Of a DNA stretch of 64,000 bases, positions 1-11,800 are shown one piece after another. Made by a program: the position numbers and the translations under genes. How positions within the stretch are numbered: position 1 is the stretch's first letter; every line of letters begins with the position of its first letter. Below the pieces are notes generated by a model. It was not told where the DNA came from. It searched no databases and saw only the letters and a program-made list of their open reading frames with translations. This DNA comes from Amoeboaphelidium protococcarum (Eukaryota > Aphelidiomycota > Aphelidea), in the NCBI GenBank assembly GCA_023515745.1, contig JALECJ010000254.1, positions 124,001 through 188,000 of the forward strand, written 5' to 3'.

Positions 1-79
1 TTTCTCTTTTATATTTATCAGCGTAAGAAAACAAAAGAAGTACAAAAATTGATTTTTGATAAATATATCAGGCTATAAT

Positions 80-1168
80 ATGACTGCGGATATGATGGTT
101 TTTGTAGAAGTGTTAAAAAATATTTTAAAGTTGAATATTATAGTTTGGGGAGCTGGTGTTAATGCTGACGTGTCTAATCTAAAATTGAAATTGGTAGGCC
201 ATAGATTGATGTTAATTGACGGATCGGATTCTATAATGATTTTGGATGACATGAAAACATTGTCAATTGTATCCAGCACCGCCAAATTTAATCTAATATA
301 TCATGAATTACGTATCCAAATTGAAATCGCCTCTGATATATCAGCGTTGGAGTATACAGATTGTATGGTAAGCGAGAACTAATGTCTCGGAATGTTGAAA
401 TAATGCACTTCTATGAATTGTATTAAGTGTCGATTGCAGTTAACACCACCTGAAAGATCGCGATTATTCAATAAAGCGCGTCTTCTTCCACCAGAGTACT
501 GGCATGAGCTAATTGAGTGTTGGGTGTGTCATCCAAAGGAAGATCTCAAGAAGGTACAGGAATTTGATGCTCATGCACGTAGTGGAGCTGTTCTTGTGGC
601 CGGAAGTCGAGTTTTGATGCACGTTGATGATCTTGACGCGTCCGCAATATCTCTCGGCGATGCTGATAATAATGGTTTTTTGAGTTGTAAATAATGTGGC
701 TATCAATTTGCAAAGTCTTAGTAATTCGAGAGAAATGGTGAATAAGGCATTGAAGTTTCCATAGACATTAGCCAAGTTCTGATTAGAATTCAGAATAGCA
801 CTGAGTACAAGATTAGTCAACTTTAATCGGTTCTTCTGCGCATGAGAGAACTATATGACGCTCATAATGACAGTAAGTTTGCTTTATGCTCAGAGACTGA
901 GACTGAAGCTTTAGAGATATGGATATTATAATGGGATTCTCTAATTAACTTCAGTAAATAGATGAAGTTGGTCTCATCTCCGCGTATCTTCTACAGAAAA
1001 GGCAACCTGATCGACTTGGTGAACCATTTGGAAATCATCAAAGTCGCACCGGATTAATTGCAGAGAGTAAAGCAAGATTTGGATAAATCGAATCATTAAC
1101 TTCCTTCGAGTGTTCGCTAAATGTTTGGGTATAGTGTAGCCTTCTTGAATGTTGATTATAACTAATGA
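80..1168 (+). CDS. UBE3D: UBE3D-like HECT_2 E3 ubiquitin ligase
   Basis: Intronless 362-residue protein when TAA/TAG are read as Gln; the first ATG follows an in-frame TGA at 50-52. Central residues carry the paired-Cys and Trp signature of the UBE3D (HECT_2) family: CIKC near residue 115, then YWHELIECWVCHP, a GAVLVAGSRVLM strand and a CKQCGYQF pair near 205. Family members are E2-binding ubiquitin ligases related to HECT enzymes, reported to bind UbcH10; that role here is inferred. Somewhat short for the family. The last sense codon is TAA directly followed by TGA. Upstream neighbour is outside the window; the downstream gene is in the same direction. Confidence 0.75.
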
Positions 1169-1340
1169 TTACTTGCAGTCGATGACTAATGAATGACATT
1201 TCCCTTTTGAGAAGGTGAAACTGCGAAATTTTGTTATTCATGTTTCAGCGTTTATATTTTTGCTCCTAACTTTGTCTAATAACTCTTTTTGACACTTAGC
1301 TTGAATCTTCTTACATTACCGCTCCTCTTCAATTTTGTGT

Positions 1341-2501
1341 ATGGGTATGTCTCAGCCATCAAGAGTTGGATTATTGCCGTGCTTGTTTATCGTCATTTTG
1401 TGGTTGCTTCTTCCTTTGCCGAAATTGCAACATGGGCCTGCGCTAGATCCAACGACAAGAAATGCTGCACTGAAAGCGATGCAGAGAACCAAAAACACAG
1501 CGGCTGTAATTAAGAGTAGAATTAGCCTTAGTAAGAGAAGAACGTCTTAATCGCAAGAATCATCTAATTACTTGTATAAGCAATATCAAAGTTGGACCTC
1601 GGCCGGCTCTGGTGATCGGACTGAAGACGGTGCAGATAGTTCGAATGACTTGAAACAATTAACATCTACCACTGCCGCCAGTAATAGAATGCTCATCGTA
1701 ACAGGCATTGCTCCAAAACCGTGTAAATTACACGAAGGGGATTTTTTGACGATGCTGTCGACAAAGAATAAATAAGATTATGCAAGGATGCACGGATATG
1801 ATTTTTACATGTCAACGCACCTGAGCGACGTGAATTTGGTGGGCGCGTGGAACAAAGTTGCGCTCATACGCGATCTACTCAAATCCTAGTCTTAGTACGA
1901 GTGGATTATGTGGATTGACTATGACTCAATTATTATGGATGTGAATTTCATACTTCCTTTTGATAGATATGCCGGCAAGGATCTAGTTCTCTGGGGCCAA
2001 GAAAAGTAGCTGTATGAAGAGGGAGATAGTCATATGGGATTGAATACGGGAGTCTTTTTGGTGAGAAACTCTGAATGGTCTCGCGCGTTCTTCAATGAAA
2101 CATGTCAATACGGTCACTAAAATGGTAAGAAGTATGAAGCGCTAATGAAAAGTCGTCTATCAAAATACTCTTGGGCTATGTTTGATTAGAATGGGTTCGC
2201 TTATAATCTCAACTATTGGAGGCCAGAGGAGTCTCGTGCCAAGACGTATTTAGAACGATCATTTATCTTGAATGGTTATTGGAAAGATCTGCCTCTGGAT
2301 TAATTGTCTATTGATCCACATGAATTGAGACTAAATCGCTCACTGCGAAAGTACCCATTTGTGAAACATTTCATGGGATGTCAATTTTGTAGCGGTGTCA
2401 ATACTGACGCGGAAATTCAGTCGCTGTGTTAGAAGGACTTTGTTGATACCTTCAATAAAGCAAACGAGCTTGTAATCAACGCGACGTTTTCTGTTCTGTG
2501 A
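1341..2501 (+). CDS. GT34-family glycosyltransferase (GMA12/MNN10 or xylosyltransferase-like)
   Basis: 386-residue type II membrane protein: short cytosolic tail, one signal anchor at about residues 7-26, a Ser/Thr/Gln-rich stem to about 120, then a GT34 catalytic domain. Visible motifs: AWNKVALI, WIMWIDYDSIIM (the DxD metal and nucleotide-sugar site), GLNTGVFLVRNSEWS, DQNGFAYNL and a C-terminal KHFMGCQFCSG. GT34 enzymes transfer galactose or xylose in the Golgi (fungal GMA12/MNN10, plant XXT); the substrate here is unknown. No intron. Several Gln residues are TAG or TAA, for example in KSQSQYEW. ATG 1341 is preferred because it is the first in-frame ATG and gives a typical short cytosolic tail. 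Confidence 0.85.
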
Positions 2502-2569
2502 AAGTAGTTGCCAGAGAGTGTATTTTGTAATTTATCAAACATCTAATGATGACAATAATACTCAATTAA

Positions 2570-3673
2570 TCATAAAAAGAACGAGTCCTTCTTTGAACTT
2601 GTATCATCCTTATTAGTCTTGTGCTTTCTATTCGGTGGTTGCGTGTCACCGCGTCTACCGGACTTCTCATTGCGTTGTGCTCTCGGACCATCAGTCCTCC
2701 TCTTGCGCTCAGACTTAACATCTCCTCGTTTGAATTAACTTTACGACTTTTAAAATTACTTTTTGGCAGATTCTTCGCGTTTATCAGCCTAATTGGCAGC
2801 TTCACTCAGAATTTAAGCATGCTTTCTCTTACCAATCCGCTCATCCAATCTTTCACCATTAAAGACGCGAAGCTTTGAGAAAATACTCGTAATCACTTAC
2901 TTGATAGTCTATCCACCATCATTAGTCTATAAGACATCCATAACTGGATTACCTTTGAGATTCAATTGACGCAACAAAGGAAACGCCTGAGATATCAGTT
3001 CCAATTCTTCTCGAGTAGTGATATCATTACTACCAAGATCCAAAATGTCAAGACTAGTATTTGTATATCCAAGAGGCTCCTGGACCTTGATCTTATTATG
3101 ACTTAGCCTGAGTTCTTTCAATTCCAAATTGGCATCCAAACTAAGAGGGAAAGAGCTGAGTTTATTATTGGAGAGACTCAGCTTTTTCAAATGTTATACC
3201 GCACTAAATACACCACGCGTCTAATCATCAATGCTTATGGTCAAGCTCTCATCATTCAGACTGTTATTAGATAACACAATAGTGTTAAGTTCAGGGCGAG
3301 TGCTAAATACGCTAGATTCAATCTTGCATATCTAATTATCGTTCATTATCAGAGCTTTCAATTACGGCAGATTCTACAAATAAATCGGCAGCTGCGTAAT
3401 CTTGTTATGGGATACATTCAACACGGATAGCTACTTCAACGCACGTAAAAACTCGAGACTGGATATTTTGTTATCTGATATATTAAGCCAAGACAATCTA
3501 TGACATTAACCGATCTTGTGCAGGATATCGTGATCCTTCGCTGAGCTCAAATGATTACCGCTGACATTCAATCTTCTCACTGTATCTGCACTATTTGCGG
3601 GTAAATCAAGAGGCAATTTCGCGTTCTACGCCCTCACTTTACTCAAATTGATATCAACTCCTGCTTCAGGCAT
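2570..3673 (-). CDS. Leucine-rich-repeat protein with basic C-terminal tail
   Basis: 367-residue ORF. About eight 22-24-residue leucine-rich repeats fill residues 10-250 (LSWLNISDNKI, LSVLNVSHNKI, KKLSLSNNKL, LKELRLSHNKI, LDILDLGSNDI and so on), followed by a Lys/Arg/Gln-rich hydrophilic tail. This is the SDS22-like, non-secreted LRR type, usually a protein-binding scaffold; no specific orthologue recognised. A GTAAGT near 2900 could start a 51-nt in-frame intron ending AAG, which would remove 17 residues at the LRR/tail junction; the uninterrupted reading is also open. It runs toward the GT34 gene and is divergent from the gene at 3723. Confidence 0.75.
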
Positions 3674-3722
3674 ACTTTAGTCAGGAAATAACGCGTTATT
3701 GGTTTAAAATAGAAGAGTGTTA

Positions 3723-5137
3723 ATGATTTGCTATGTTTGCGTTACCGAACAAAGGAGCTTCTCTGAGCGAGTGGGCGACCCGTTGCGTTTCAAAGATGTT
3801 CAAGTAGAACACACTGAAGTCAATATGGAAAAGGTACGACTAGAACAAGATTTGGAATTGTTATAACACGAGCTTACACCTATAAATCTCAGATTAAAAA
3901 CTACGCAAAGGCTTTTGTTCGAACTACAATTGCCTCATTCATCCAATAAGTAAGTAATGTACTTGCATTTAGAAACGGGGGATTTCTAAGTCAATTAATG
4001 TAAGCTGTAGATTCTACAATTTTAATGCATTGAGCTTATTCCTTCAATGTAAAATTCTAAATAATCTGTACTAAGTTAATCTTTAATTTAATGGCACATT
4101 CCAAGAAGATTTATGCAATTTAGCCGAGAAGGTGTCTCCGTTCGTGAAGAATTAGATGCTGTTGTAACAGCTTGCGATGATATCTGGCGACTAGTCGTAG
4201 TAATAAGAGCCTGGTGGGATTAATGATTTGTAGCTTTCGAAGTGTAATAATGTCGATTCTAGGCATGTTATTCAAGATTCCGGCAATGTAGTTGATTTAA
4301 AACTTGAAGGTACCTTATAGATGAGATCTGCACAAGGTTTCTATGGCAATAACTCCGATTTAAATCCTAGTTAAGAGTAGCTGGTTGAAAATCTTTAACG
4401 CGTCATGGAGCCATAGCATGAACAAGTTTACACAGAACTGACACCAGCGGTGCTGTAGCTCCAAAATTAATTGCATAATGAACCATCTAATGTGGATTCT
4501 AATTCAATCAATCATATCGTAAGAGCGTCGTTTCAAGATACCATGTACAGCTCATTCACTGGCCTGGTGGACATTCTATCCACAATTCTAATTCCATACT
4601 TTAAGAGTCTACATAAGAGTTGTGATAGAGTTATGCTTGACTGTTTACGCTTTGTAATGCAGCAAGAACCGCCTGTTTTTATTGAAGTATTGAGTAGGTA
4701 ATGCCTGCAAGATGGCGAGTTAAAGTCTAGTAAGTGGTATTAAGAAAATGACTATATGCATGCATTTCATACGCGTAATTGTAGATAAATACTTGATTGA
4801 AGTACTCACCAAACTGATCAAAGAGCTAAACAAAGATTATTATAATGATATACTACAGTAAGTTCATTGAATGACATGATTCATGACCAGTTTAAAGTCA
4901 TGCATTTATAACTGATGTAGGAATGTGAGCGACGCGTTGATCAAAGGTGGAGATGAAAAACTGATCTCCCTATTGCATTAAATTTTACTATTGATGCGCA
5001 ATAACAATGGTAGTAACAATAGTAACAAGAAGTAAATAATGAGCAAGTATAGAGTAATCATGCTGAAAGAAACACTGCAGCAAAGGTTCAGTCAAAACTC
5101 AAAGACGGCGCACATCTTGCAAATGATATAATAATGA
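3723..5137 (+). CDS. Four-exon helical protein of unknown function
   Basis: Spliced CDS: 3723-3949, 4011-4729, 4785-4857, 4921-5137, giving 411 residues. Introns are 61, 55 and 63 nt, each starting GTAAGT and ending TAG; splicing restores one open frame past several TGAs. Residues 25-75 are a charged coiled coil (EKVRLEQDLELLQHEL), then a Gln/Asn-rich stretch to about 215, then helices including LVDILSTILIPYF and LRFVMQQEPPVFIEVL. The C-terminus has an Asn-rich linker (MRNNNGSNNSNKK). I do not recognise the family. The end is TAA TAA TGA, read Gln-Gln-stop. Divergent from the LRR gene with about 50 bp between starts. Confidence 0.7.
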
Positions 5138-5213
5138 ATGTGATAAATGCCATAATGATAAATCGATACTATGAGAGATACTATGTATATATTTGTCAAT
5201 AGCAATCACATGC

Positions 5214-5588
5214 TCATGCCAACACAGCATACTTTCTGACTGGGTATTGACGCAACTTCTTCATCTCCTTCTCAGTCTTCTTATTCAGCTGCTCCTTGGT
5301 CAGAGCTCTTCTCAATGCTCTAGTCTTCTTGAATCTCATGTCCAGAGGGAGATACTTCTTACCCTTGTACTCCTCCTTCAAAGCCTCTCTCTACTTCTGA
5401 GTGATGACGGTGAGAACACGAGCAATGTTCTTGCGCACAACAGAGATAGCGGTAGACTTCTAGTTGTTATTTGAGGAAGCTTTCTGGACGCGTAGAGTAT
5501 TGATTTCTCTCTTCAGGTCCTCCAACTATTTCATAAGTTCCTCCTTGGTCTTGGAGCGCAATTCATAAGCCTTTAATTTTTCGCTCAT
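5214..5588 (-). CDS. RPL35: 60S ribosomal protein uL29 (RPL35)
   Basis: 124 residues, the usual eukaryotic uL29 length. It opens [18 protein letters not shown], has the family helix [13 protein letters not shown], the conserved core [17 protein letters not shown] and [18 protein letters not shown], and a basic C-terminus ending RKYAVLA. It sits on the large subunit beside the exit tunnel (family knowledge). Intronless as predicted. Start is the only suitable ATG. It shares a 254-bp divergent intergenic region with the DEAD-box helicase. Confidence 0.95.
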
Positions 5589-5842
5589 TTTAGATTTTAT
5601 TAACTGATTATTTATTTAAGTGATTGCTAATACAAATGCACTAGTAAAATTAATCTAAATCGGGGCCAAATTAGCGTAAATTCTCAGAAGAAAATCGTTC
5701 GCGCTAAGGTTGATCAAGGTTGAATTTAACGCACAACTTTCCGGTCAGAGCGACATCGCATCGGAACGAGGGAGGGCGCGTGCCTAACAGTAATTTCAAG
5801 TCGCCCGCTTAAGTTCATGAAAAGAAGGAAAATTGACGCAAA

Positions 5843-7201
5843 ATGCTCAAACAGTATCATTAATGTGCATATAATCAGGTGCGCTAGGTGCATTAACGCG
5901 TTAATAATCTCGCTAGCAAGTCTTCTAGATTTACTTTGCAGAAACTGACTGTAGATATTAGCGATAATGTGATTAGGAATAATTACAAGACAGTAAAGAA
6001 TCAAGTGAAGGCGGGCTCGTTTAATGATTTCGGTCTCAGATCAGATATTATATCCGCTGTAGATTCAATGAGCTTGAAGAAGCCTACTGCCATTTAGATT
6101 TTAGCTATCCCGGAGATATTGAAGAGGCGAAATGTTCTGTTGGCTGCAGAAACTAGCAGTGGAAAGACCTTGACGTATCTGCTTCCTCTCATCAATCAGT
6201 TGAAGCAATAGGAAGAAGTTGATGGTTTCCTGCGACTGATACGGCGACCGAGAGTGTTGATAGTAGTGCCCAGTAAAGAGCTAGTTCATTAGGTAACATA
6301 GACTGTCAAGTAGATTGGTCATCATGCTAAAATACGCATAGAATCTATTCTAGATCGTAAGCCATAGAATAAACGCGACTTTGATGGGTGTTTTGATATT
6401 GTGGTTACTACGCCGATTAAATTGAAGTACTATTTGCAGGATAAGATGATCTAACTGAATGATCTTTAGTGTCTAGTTGTAGATGAAGCTGATACAATGA
6501 TGGATAAAGATTTCGCTGTTGATATCAAATCTCTCATTGACTCGATTAAAGCGAATGATACGCGCAAGAAGTGTCAGTTTATATTCTCAAGTGCCACAAT
6601 TCCTAAAGCGTTAGATAAGTAGTTGGATGATGAATTTGGAGATGATATATTGAAAATTGCATCTCCAAGACTTCACAAGACTGTGCCGGCGCTGCGATAA
6701 AGATTTATTCACTTGGATGGTCACGGCGATAATAAATAGTAGACTTTACTGCGTGTGCTCACAGAACTCCCACCCAAAGATTGCCCGACCCTGATCTTCT
6801 GCAACACCTTGGCCAGTTGCCGGTCATTGTAGTCTTGGCTGAGTAGTCATGATGTATTTACTGATTTGAATGGAGGTGCAGATAAAATGCAGTCGATTCA
6901 TTCCAAAGTTGAAAGAGATGATAGATTTATGGCGATTAAGCAGTTTGAACAGCGATCGTTGAATACTTTGATATGTACTGACATTGCATCAAGAGGTATT
7001 AACACTCTGGCAGCTAGGCATGTTATTATGTATGATTTCCCATAAAGCGCTGCAGACTATTTGCACAGAGTTGGTAGAACGGCTCGATTAACACCATCGA
7101 TCAGGTAGGAAGGTAAAGCTACTGCTCTAGTATCTAGACGCGATAGACAGTTGGCATCCGAGATTGAAATTCTTATTAAGCGTAAAGCTGCTCTTGCTTG
7201 A
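5843..7201 (+). CDS. DEAD-box ATP-dependent RNA helicase, possibly mitochondrial
   Basis: 452 residues with the full DEAD-box motif set: isolated upstream F, Q motif (KKPTAIQ), motif I AETSSGKT, Ia PSKEL, Ib TTPIKL, II VVDEAD, III SSATI, and in the C-lobe [18 protein letters not shown] and HRVGRTAR. The Q-motif glutamine is a TAG codon. The first 50 residues are basic and lack acidic residues, compatible with a mitochondrial presequence, so a DDX28/Mss116-type organellar role is possible but inferred. No introns. Start is the first ATG in frame after a TGA. Confidence 0.88.
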
Positions 7202-7286
7202 TATTTATGGAAGTCAAAAATTGAGTTGTTGTATGTATGATAGTACGAACCGAGTATAAAATAGATATTAGATTGATACACTAATA

Positions 7287-8459
7287 TCATGCATTTTGAT
7301 AGTTTCTTCTCTCTTGTGCTTTCTATGTATTGTATTCTAGACTGGAATCGTACTTGGGAAGCAGTGATGGTTCAGCTGGCAGAGGATCTTGCCATAGATA
7401 GTCATGATCTAGAGCCAAGTCTGCTGATATCCTGGCGATCGGGTTCAACTTGAGGAATTCTGACAATAGCTATATACAAGATCTACTACAATGACCAAAT
7501 GTATTGTGTAGTGTCGATGGATAGTTTGGCACATTGAACTCTTTGACAACAGGCAACTCTCGCCAGCCATGATACGCGTCCAATCCATAATCTTGAGGTG
7601 TACCGCACAACTACACTATCTTCCATATCTAGTCCACATCTGTGGTGCCCATAAGAATAGGTCGCCTCAGAATCATTTCACCAAAGATGCATCCCACTGA
7701 CCACACGTCAATTTTAGTGTTATAATCAGTGCTGCCCATACAAAGCTCCGGTGCCCGATACCATCTCGTGACCACATTTGGTGTGTATTTACCGCTACGT
7801 TCACGATCCAGAGGACGCGCAAGACCAAAATCGGAAATCTTCAAAATACCTTCGTTATTCAGCAGTAGATTCGCCGGCTTCAAATCTCTATGGATGATAC
7901 TGTTGAAATGCAGAAATCTAACACCGCGAAGTATTTGTACCAGATAACACTTGATCACAGCTTCCGTCAAGTGGACCTACTTGTTCTCAATCAACCCGGC
8001 CAGGTCATGGTCCATACATGGGAAGACGTAGAACATGGTGGCGCGTTCCCACTTTTTAACGCTGCTCTTCTTCTAATCGCTTTGATCATCTTTATACGCT
8101 GTATCTGCGTCTTTAGCCTATTGTTACTTCTCTCGTATGAATACTGTATCCAAAAGTGATATGAGATTAACATGATTGAGCAGCTTTAGCAATTTAGTCT
8201 CTCTGTACGTGATCAGCGGGATTCCCTCCTGCTCCAACTTTTATCTCAATTGCGCATCTTACTACTACTACTCATATGGCAAGATCAACTTTTTAATAGC
8301 AAAGATTGACTCTCCCTTCTTGGCTTTGAACACTTGTCTACACTATCAATTATCACTATCACCAAGCGTATAGGATTACATCTCATATGCACGCACTTAC
8401 CCAAAAGTTCCCTCACCAATCTTTTGTAAAATCTCATAATCTCCAACGCGATTAAGCAT
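7287..8459 (-). CDS. CDK9: CDK9/Bur1-like cyclin-dependent kinase
   Basis: 369 residues from exons 8401-8459 and 7287-8337, separated by a 63-nt GTAAGT...GTGTAG intron inside the glycine loop (GEGTFGQV). The cyclin-binding helix reads GIPLITYRETKLLKLL, closest to the CDK9/Bur1 PITALRE class. Other landmarks: HRDLKPANLLL, DFGLARP, T-loop NVVTRWYRAPEL, WSVGCIFGEM and LCGTPQDYG. Human CDK9 and yeast Bur1 phosphorylate the RNA polymerase II tail and elongation factors in the nucleus. An insertion before the hinge (about residues 85-120) is rich in Lys, Asp and Gln and not typical. No cyclin partner is in the window. Bur1-type rather than CDK12/13 is a judgement from motifs. Confidence 0.85.
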
Positions 8460-8828
8460 CTTATTTAAGTCGTTAATGTAACAATATTGATCTTTAAACG
8501 TGAATTTATGCGAGAAACGATGAAATCCCTAAAATTTATTTTAGGCCGCTACCGAGAGACTGATCAGTCTTTCATTTACATTTACGTCGGGTTCGACATC
8601 CGGTTGCTAGGTTGAAAGTACTGGCGAACAGCCTTGGACAAATATCGATCAACAAAAGACCGCTTTTCCTTAGCAATTGCCGATTGTCCAGACCAATCAT
8701 GTCATGATCGGCATGAATAGTCACTCATTATGACACATGCGTCTCATGTCGTTGCAATAAAGCGCTATAAATAAAAATCACGTATCTATTCAGACTTTAA
8801 AACAACTAAATATTCAACATTTTATCGA
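8460..8828. other. Intergenic: kinase promoter and probable Helitron left end
   Basis: No ORF. It holds the upstream region of the CDK9-like gene and must contain the left boundary of the Helitron-like element. An inverted repeat CCTAAAA/TTTTAGG lies at 8528-8545, and TTTTAGGCC at 8539-8547 recurs in the same orientation at 17578-17586, next to the palindrome on the right side. That shared sequence is the best visible clue to the element ends, but no target-site duplication was found. Confidence 0.35.
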
Positions 8829-11800
8829 ATGAGGCAAGTATTTGAAATGTAAAATAGTTAACAGAAAAAGTAGGAAAACTCAACGATCTCGGATCCTATC
8901 TCGGGTCTGAACTTGGAACAATAATTGCCAGTGGATGATTTGAATGCTTTTAGTTTATGGTTGAAAGACAGTGTTCCTTTTGATTAGAGTCCGATTGTCA
9001 TGATCAATACTAAGTAGATGGCTACCAATTTGGTTGAATTGAAATTTGCTGATGCGAAGTAGCATTATAGTCAATGTGTAATTTGTTCTTCATTTTCTTC
9101 TAATTCGATATATGATCTTAAGTAAGAGTGCTAAATGAGAGGTCTTATTTATTCAGGTTTGAAAAAATAAGAATTGCTTGCTCTGATCTGTGCATACGAG
9201 AATGATCGTGTTAATCATAGACCCCTGTATCGCTGGGAATCTCAATAATGGCTTCGGCATGAGTGTGAATCGCGTAATATTAACAGTTGGAACTCCACAA
9301 AAGCTGAAATGGTTTAGTTGCTTATCATAAATGATTATTAGCAAGTACTTATCGCTGCAGCTGATTCTATTAAAATTGATGATGAAGAAGGAGTATAGAT
9401 AGAAAAACATTGGATGTAACTTGGATAGATTGAAGATTAAGTACATCGTGATCATATGTCTAAACGGTTTCCTGTAGAGTCTTTGTAAAATAAGAAGAAT
9501 CTTTTGCTGGAAGAATTTTATGATGCAGATCTTCAGTTAGTTAATGGGTATAATGCTGCCTTTCCACCTAAAATCAATCATGATCATGCGAAACAGTTAT
9601 ATGTTGATGCTATCGATGCGTTTTCCCCTTCTGTGTATCAGTTGAAAGGGACGTGTTGTTGTTGTGCGGTTTCTATACCACATGCTTTGCAGCTTGATGT
9701 TCATTTAGTTGGACCTTTGCCTCCTAATGATCCTGTCGTGTGCATTTTGGTGTAAATGTTAGTGCCTCGAGTGGCAGTAGAAAAGAGACTTGATTACCTT
9801 AGTGATCGCCTTAGCCTATTCAGTTATCATAATAAATGTCCTTATAATGGAGTTGTCTTGGAGAGAGCCGGGATTTTGCATTCTGCTAATAAAGATTGCC
9901 AATGCAGAGTAATATTATGCAGTAATTGTTTGGACGTTCTGTCAGACAACATGATGCCAAAGTTTGCTTTAGCTAATGGATTTTTTACCGTATCACGTCA
10001 ACAGCTCAACTTGCCGGAATTAACTTTTATAGAATAGCTAATGCTTGCTCTGTATAGACCTGTCATTTTTATGATTAAACTCTCGTAATTTGCTGGATCC
10101 CAAAGTGGATATCGTGGACATTTCTTTGCTGTAAAATAGTCTCCTCTGGAAGTGGAGAACGTTGTATAATCCCTCCCTTGTCTCAGTGGTTACTTGTCAG
10201 CGTCAGTGTAAATCATCTTCATTAGTAAACTAAAAGTTTCCAACCAAAAAGCTATTTTGAAACCTTTTAAAAGATTATTTTCTGTTGATACTAATAAAGT
10301 GTTGATATGGTTGAAATTCTTGAAATAATTTTCACGTGTATATGCTGATTGCTAGATTGCTGAAGATGCACTGTCAACCTATGAAAATGACCAATTCATC
10401 GATTAAATAATCAAGTACAAGAGAGTCCAGTTCATTAAAGATCTGTCTGATGAAGATTTGGCGGAGGAAAGTGGATTGTCAGAACCTCATCTTATCAAAG
10501 ATCCATCTGAACTGTCCTTGGAACATCTGATGTCTAGCTTAACGTCAGATCAGGATCCAGAAGTCATTCCCTTATCAACTATCTATAGAGAAGCTATAAA
10601 TGGACTTAGATAACACGTCAATGATATATCGAGTAATTAGTCTGATGTTGACTAAAGATAGCCGTACTCCGCTTCATAGTAATCAAAGTTCGACGCGACG
10701 ATACAAGCCAAGAGTTCACACACTATTGCAATGGTCAGTGGCGCAGGATATGCTAGTGATTAAGATCGTGATTTCTTATACAAGTGTATGCCTTATGAGT
10801 TTCCTTTATCATTGGGATCACCTTTTAATGAAAGTCGAATAGAATATGTATCCTACTAGTAATCTGCCAAGCATCTGTTGATGATCCAGTCCACCACTTA
10901 TAGATAGAGTAAAATTTTTCAGTATTATTGCTATTACAAATTTAGGTAAATTAGATTGTTCAGAGGAATCAAGTATAGAGTAGGGACTATGTCTACGACA
11001 GAGTTGCTTGATATCAGTAAAATCACCGATGAACAAGTAGCCGAAGCTATGGAGTTGGAATAATTGAATAAACCATTACCAGATAATCATCCATTGAAAG
11101 GGCTGAAACGTATTGTCCAATTAATTGGCAGTCATCTTGAATACGATGAGACTACTGGATTGCGTTGTAAATCCGAGATATTTTCAACAAATATTCTGCT
11201 TGGAATATCAAGGCTGTTTGTCACAGTATCACCAGCGGACTCATACAACCCAATGGCTTTTGCTTTTAGTACTGAGGACTTTAGTCCAGATGTCTTCTAT
11301 TCGGACCATTTGACTGACAAGGCCTTTCGTGCGAAGTTAGCCAATGAGACACCAGTATCGTTGGCAATATTCTTTAACTAAATCGTCTCAATATTACTAC
11401 GGTGTCTATTTAAAACCGATATTACAGGAGAATCACATGGAATCCTTGGATAATGTCTAGCTCATTACGGAATGGTCCAGTGTCAGAATCGTGGGACTCT
11501 CCATATTCATCTTCAACTATGGATTGCCGGTTGGCCATCGCCTGATGATCTAGTGATGTAACTGCAACGCGATGTCAGAATGCAGCAGGAGATTATCAGC
11601 TACATTGATTCAATTATTACTCGGGATCGACCACCTAAGACTTGGAGTGATGCAGAATGTTAAGTAAGAGATGTTAGTTACTAATTACCGCTGGATCCAC
11701 GCTAAGCAAATTATGATGAACTAGAGCCTCAGTGGATTCATGCAGCTGCTGATGAATACCAGCTTCATCATTGCACTTTCACATGCCATAAGTATAATGA

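Noticed and set aside
2849-2899. In-frame 51-nt intron in the LRR gene
   Set aside because: The acceptor would be AAG, unlike the TAG/CAG seen in firm introns, and the uninterrupted reading is open, so it was only mentioned.
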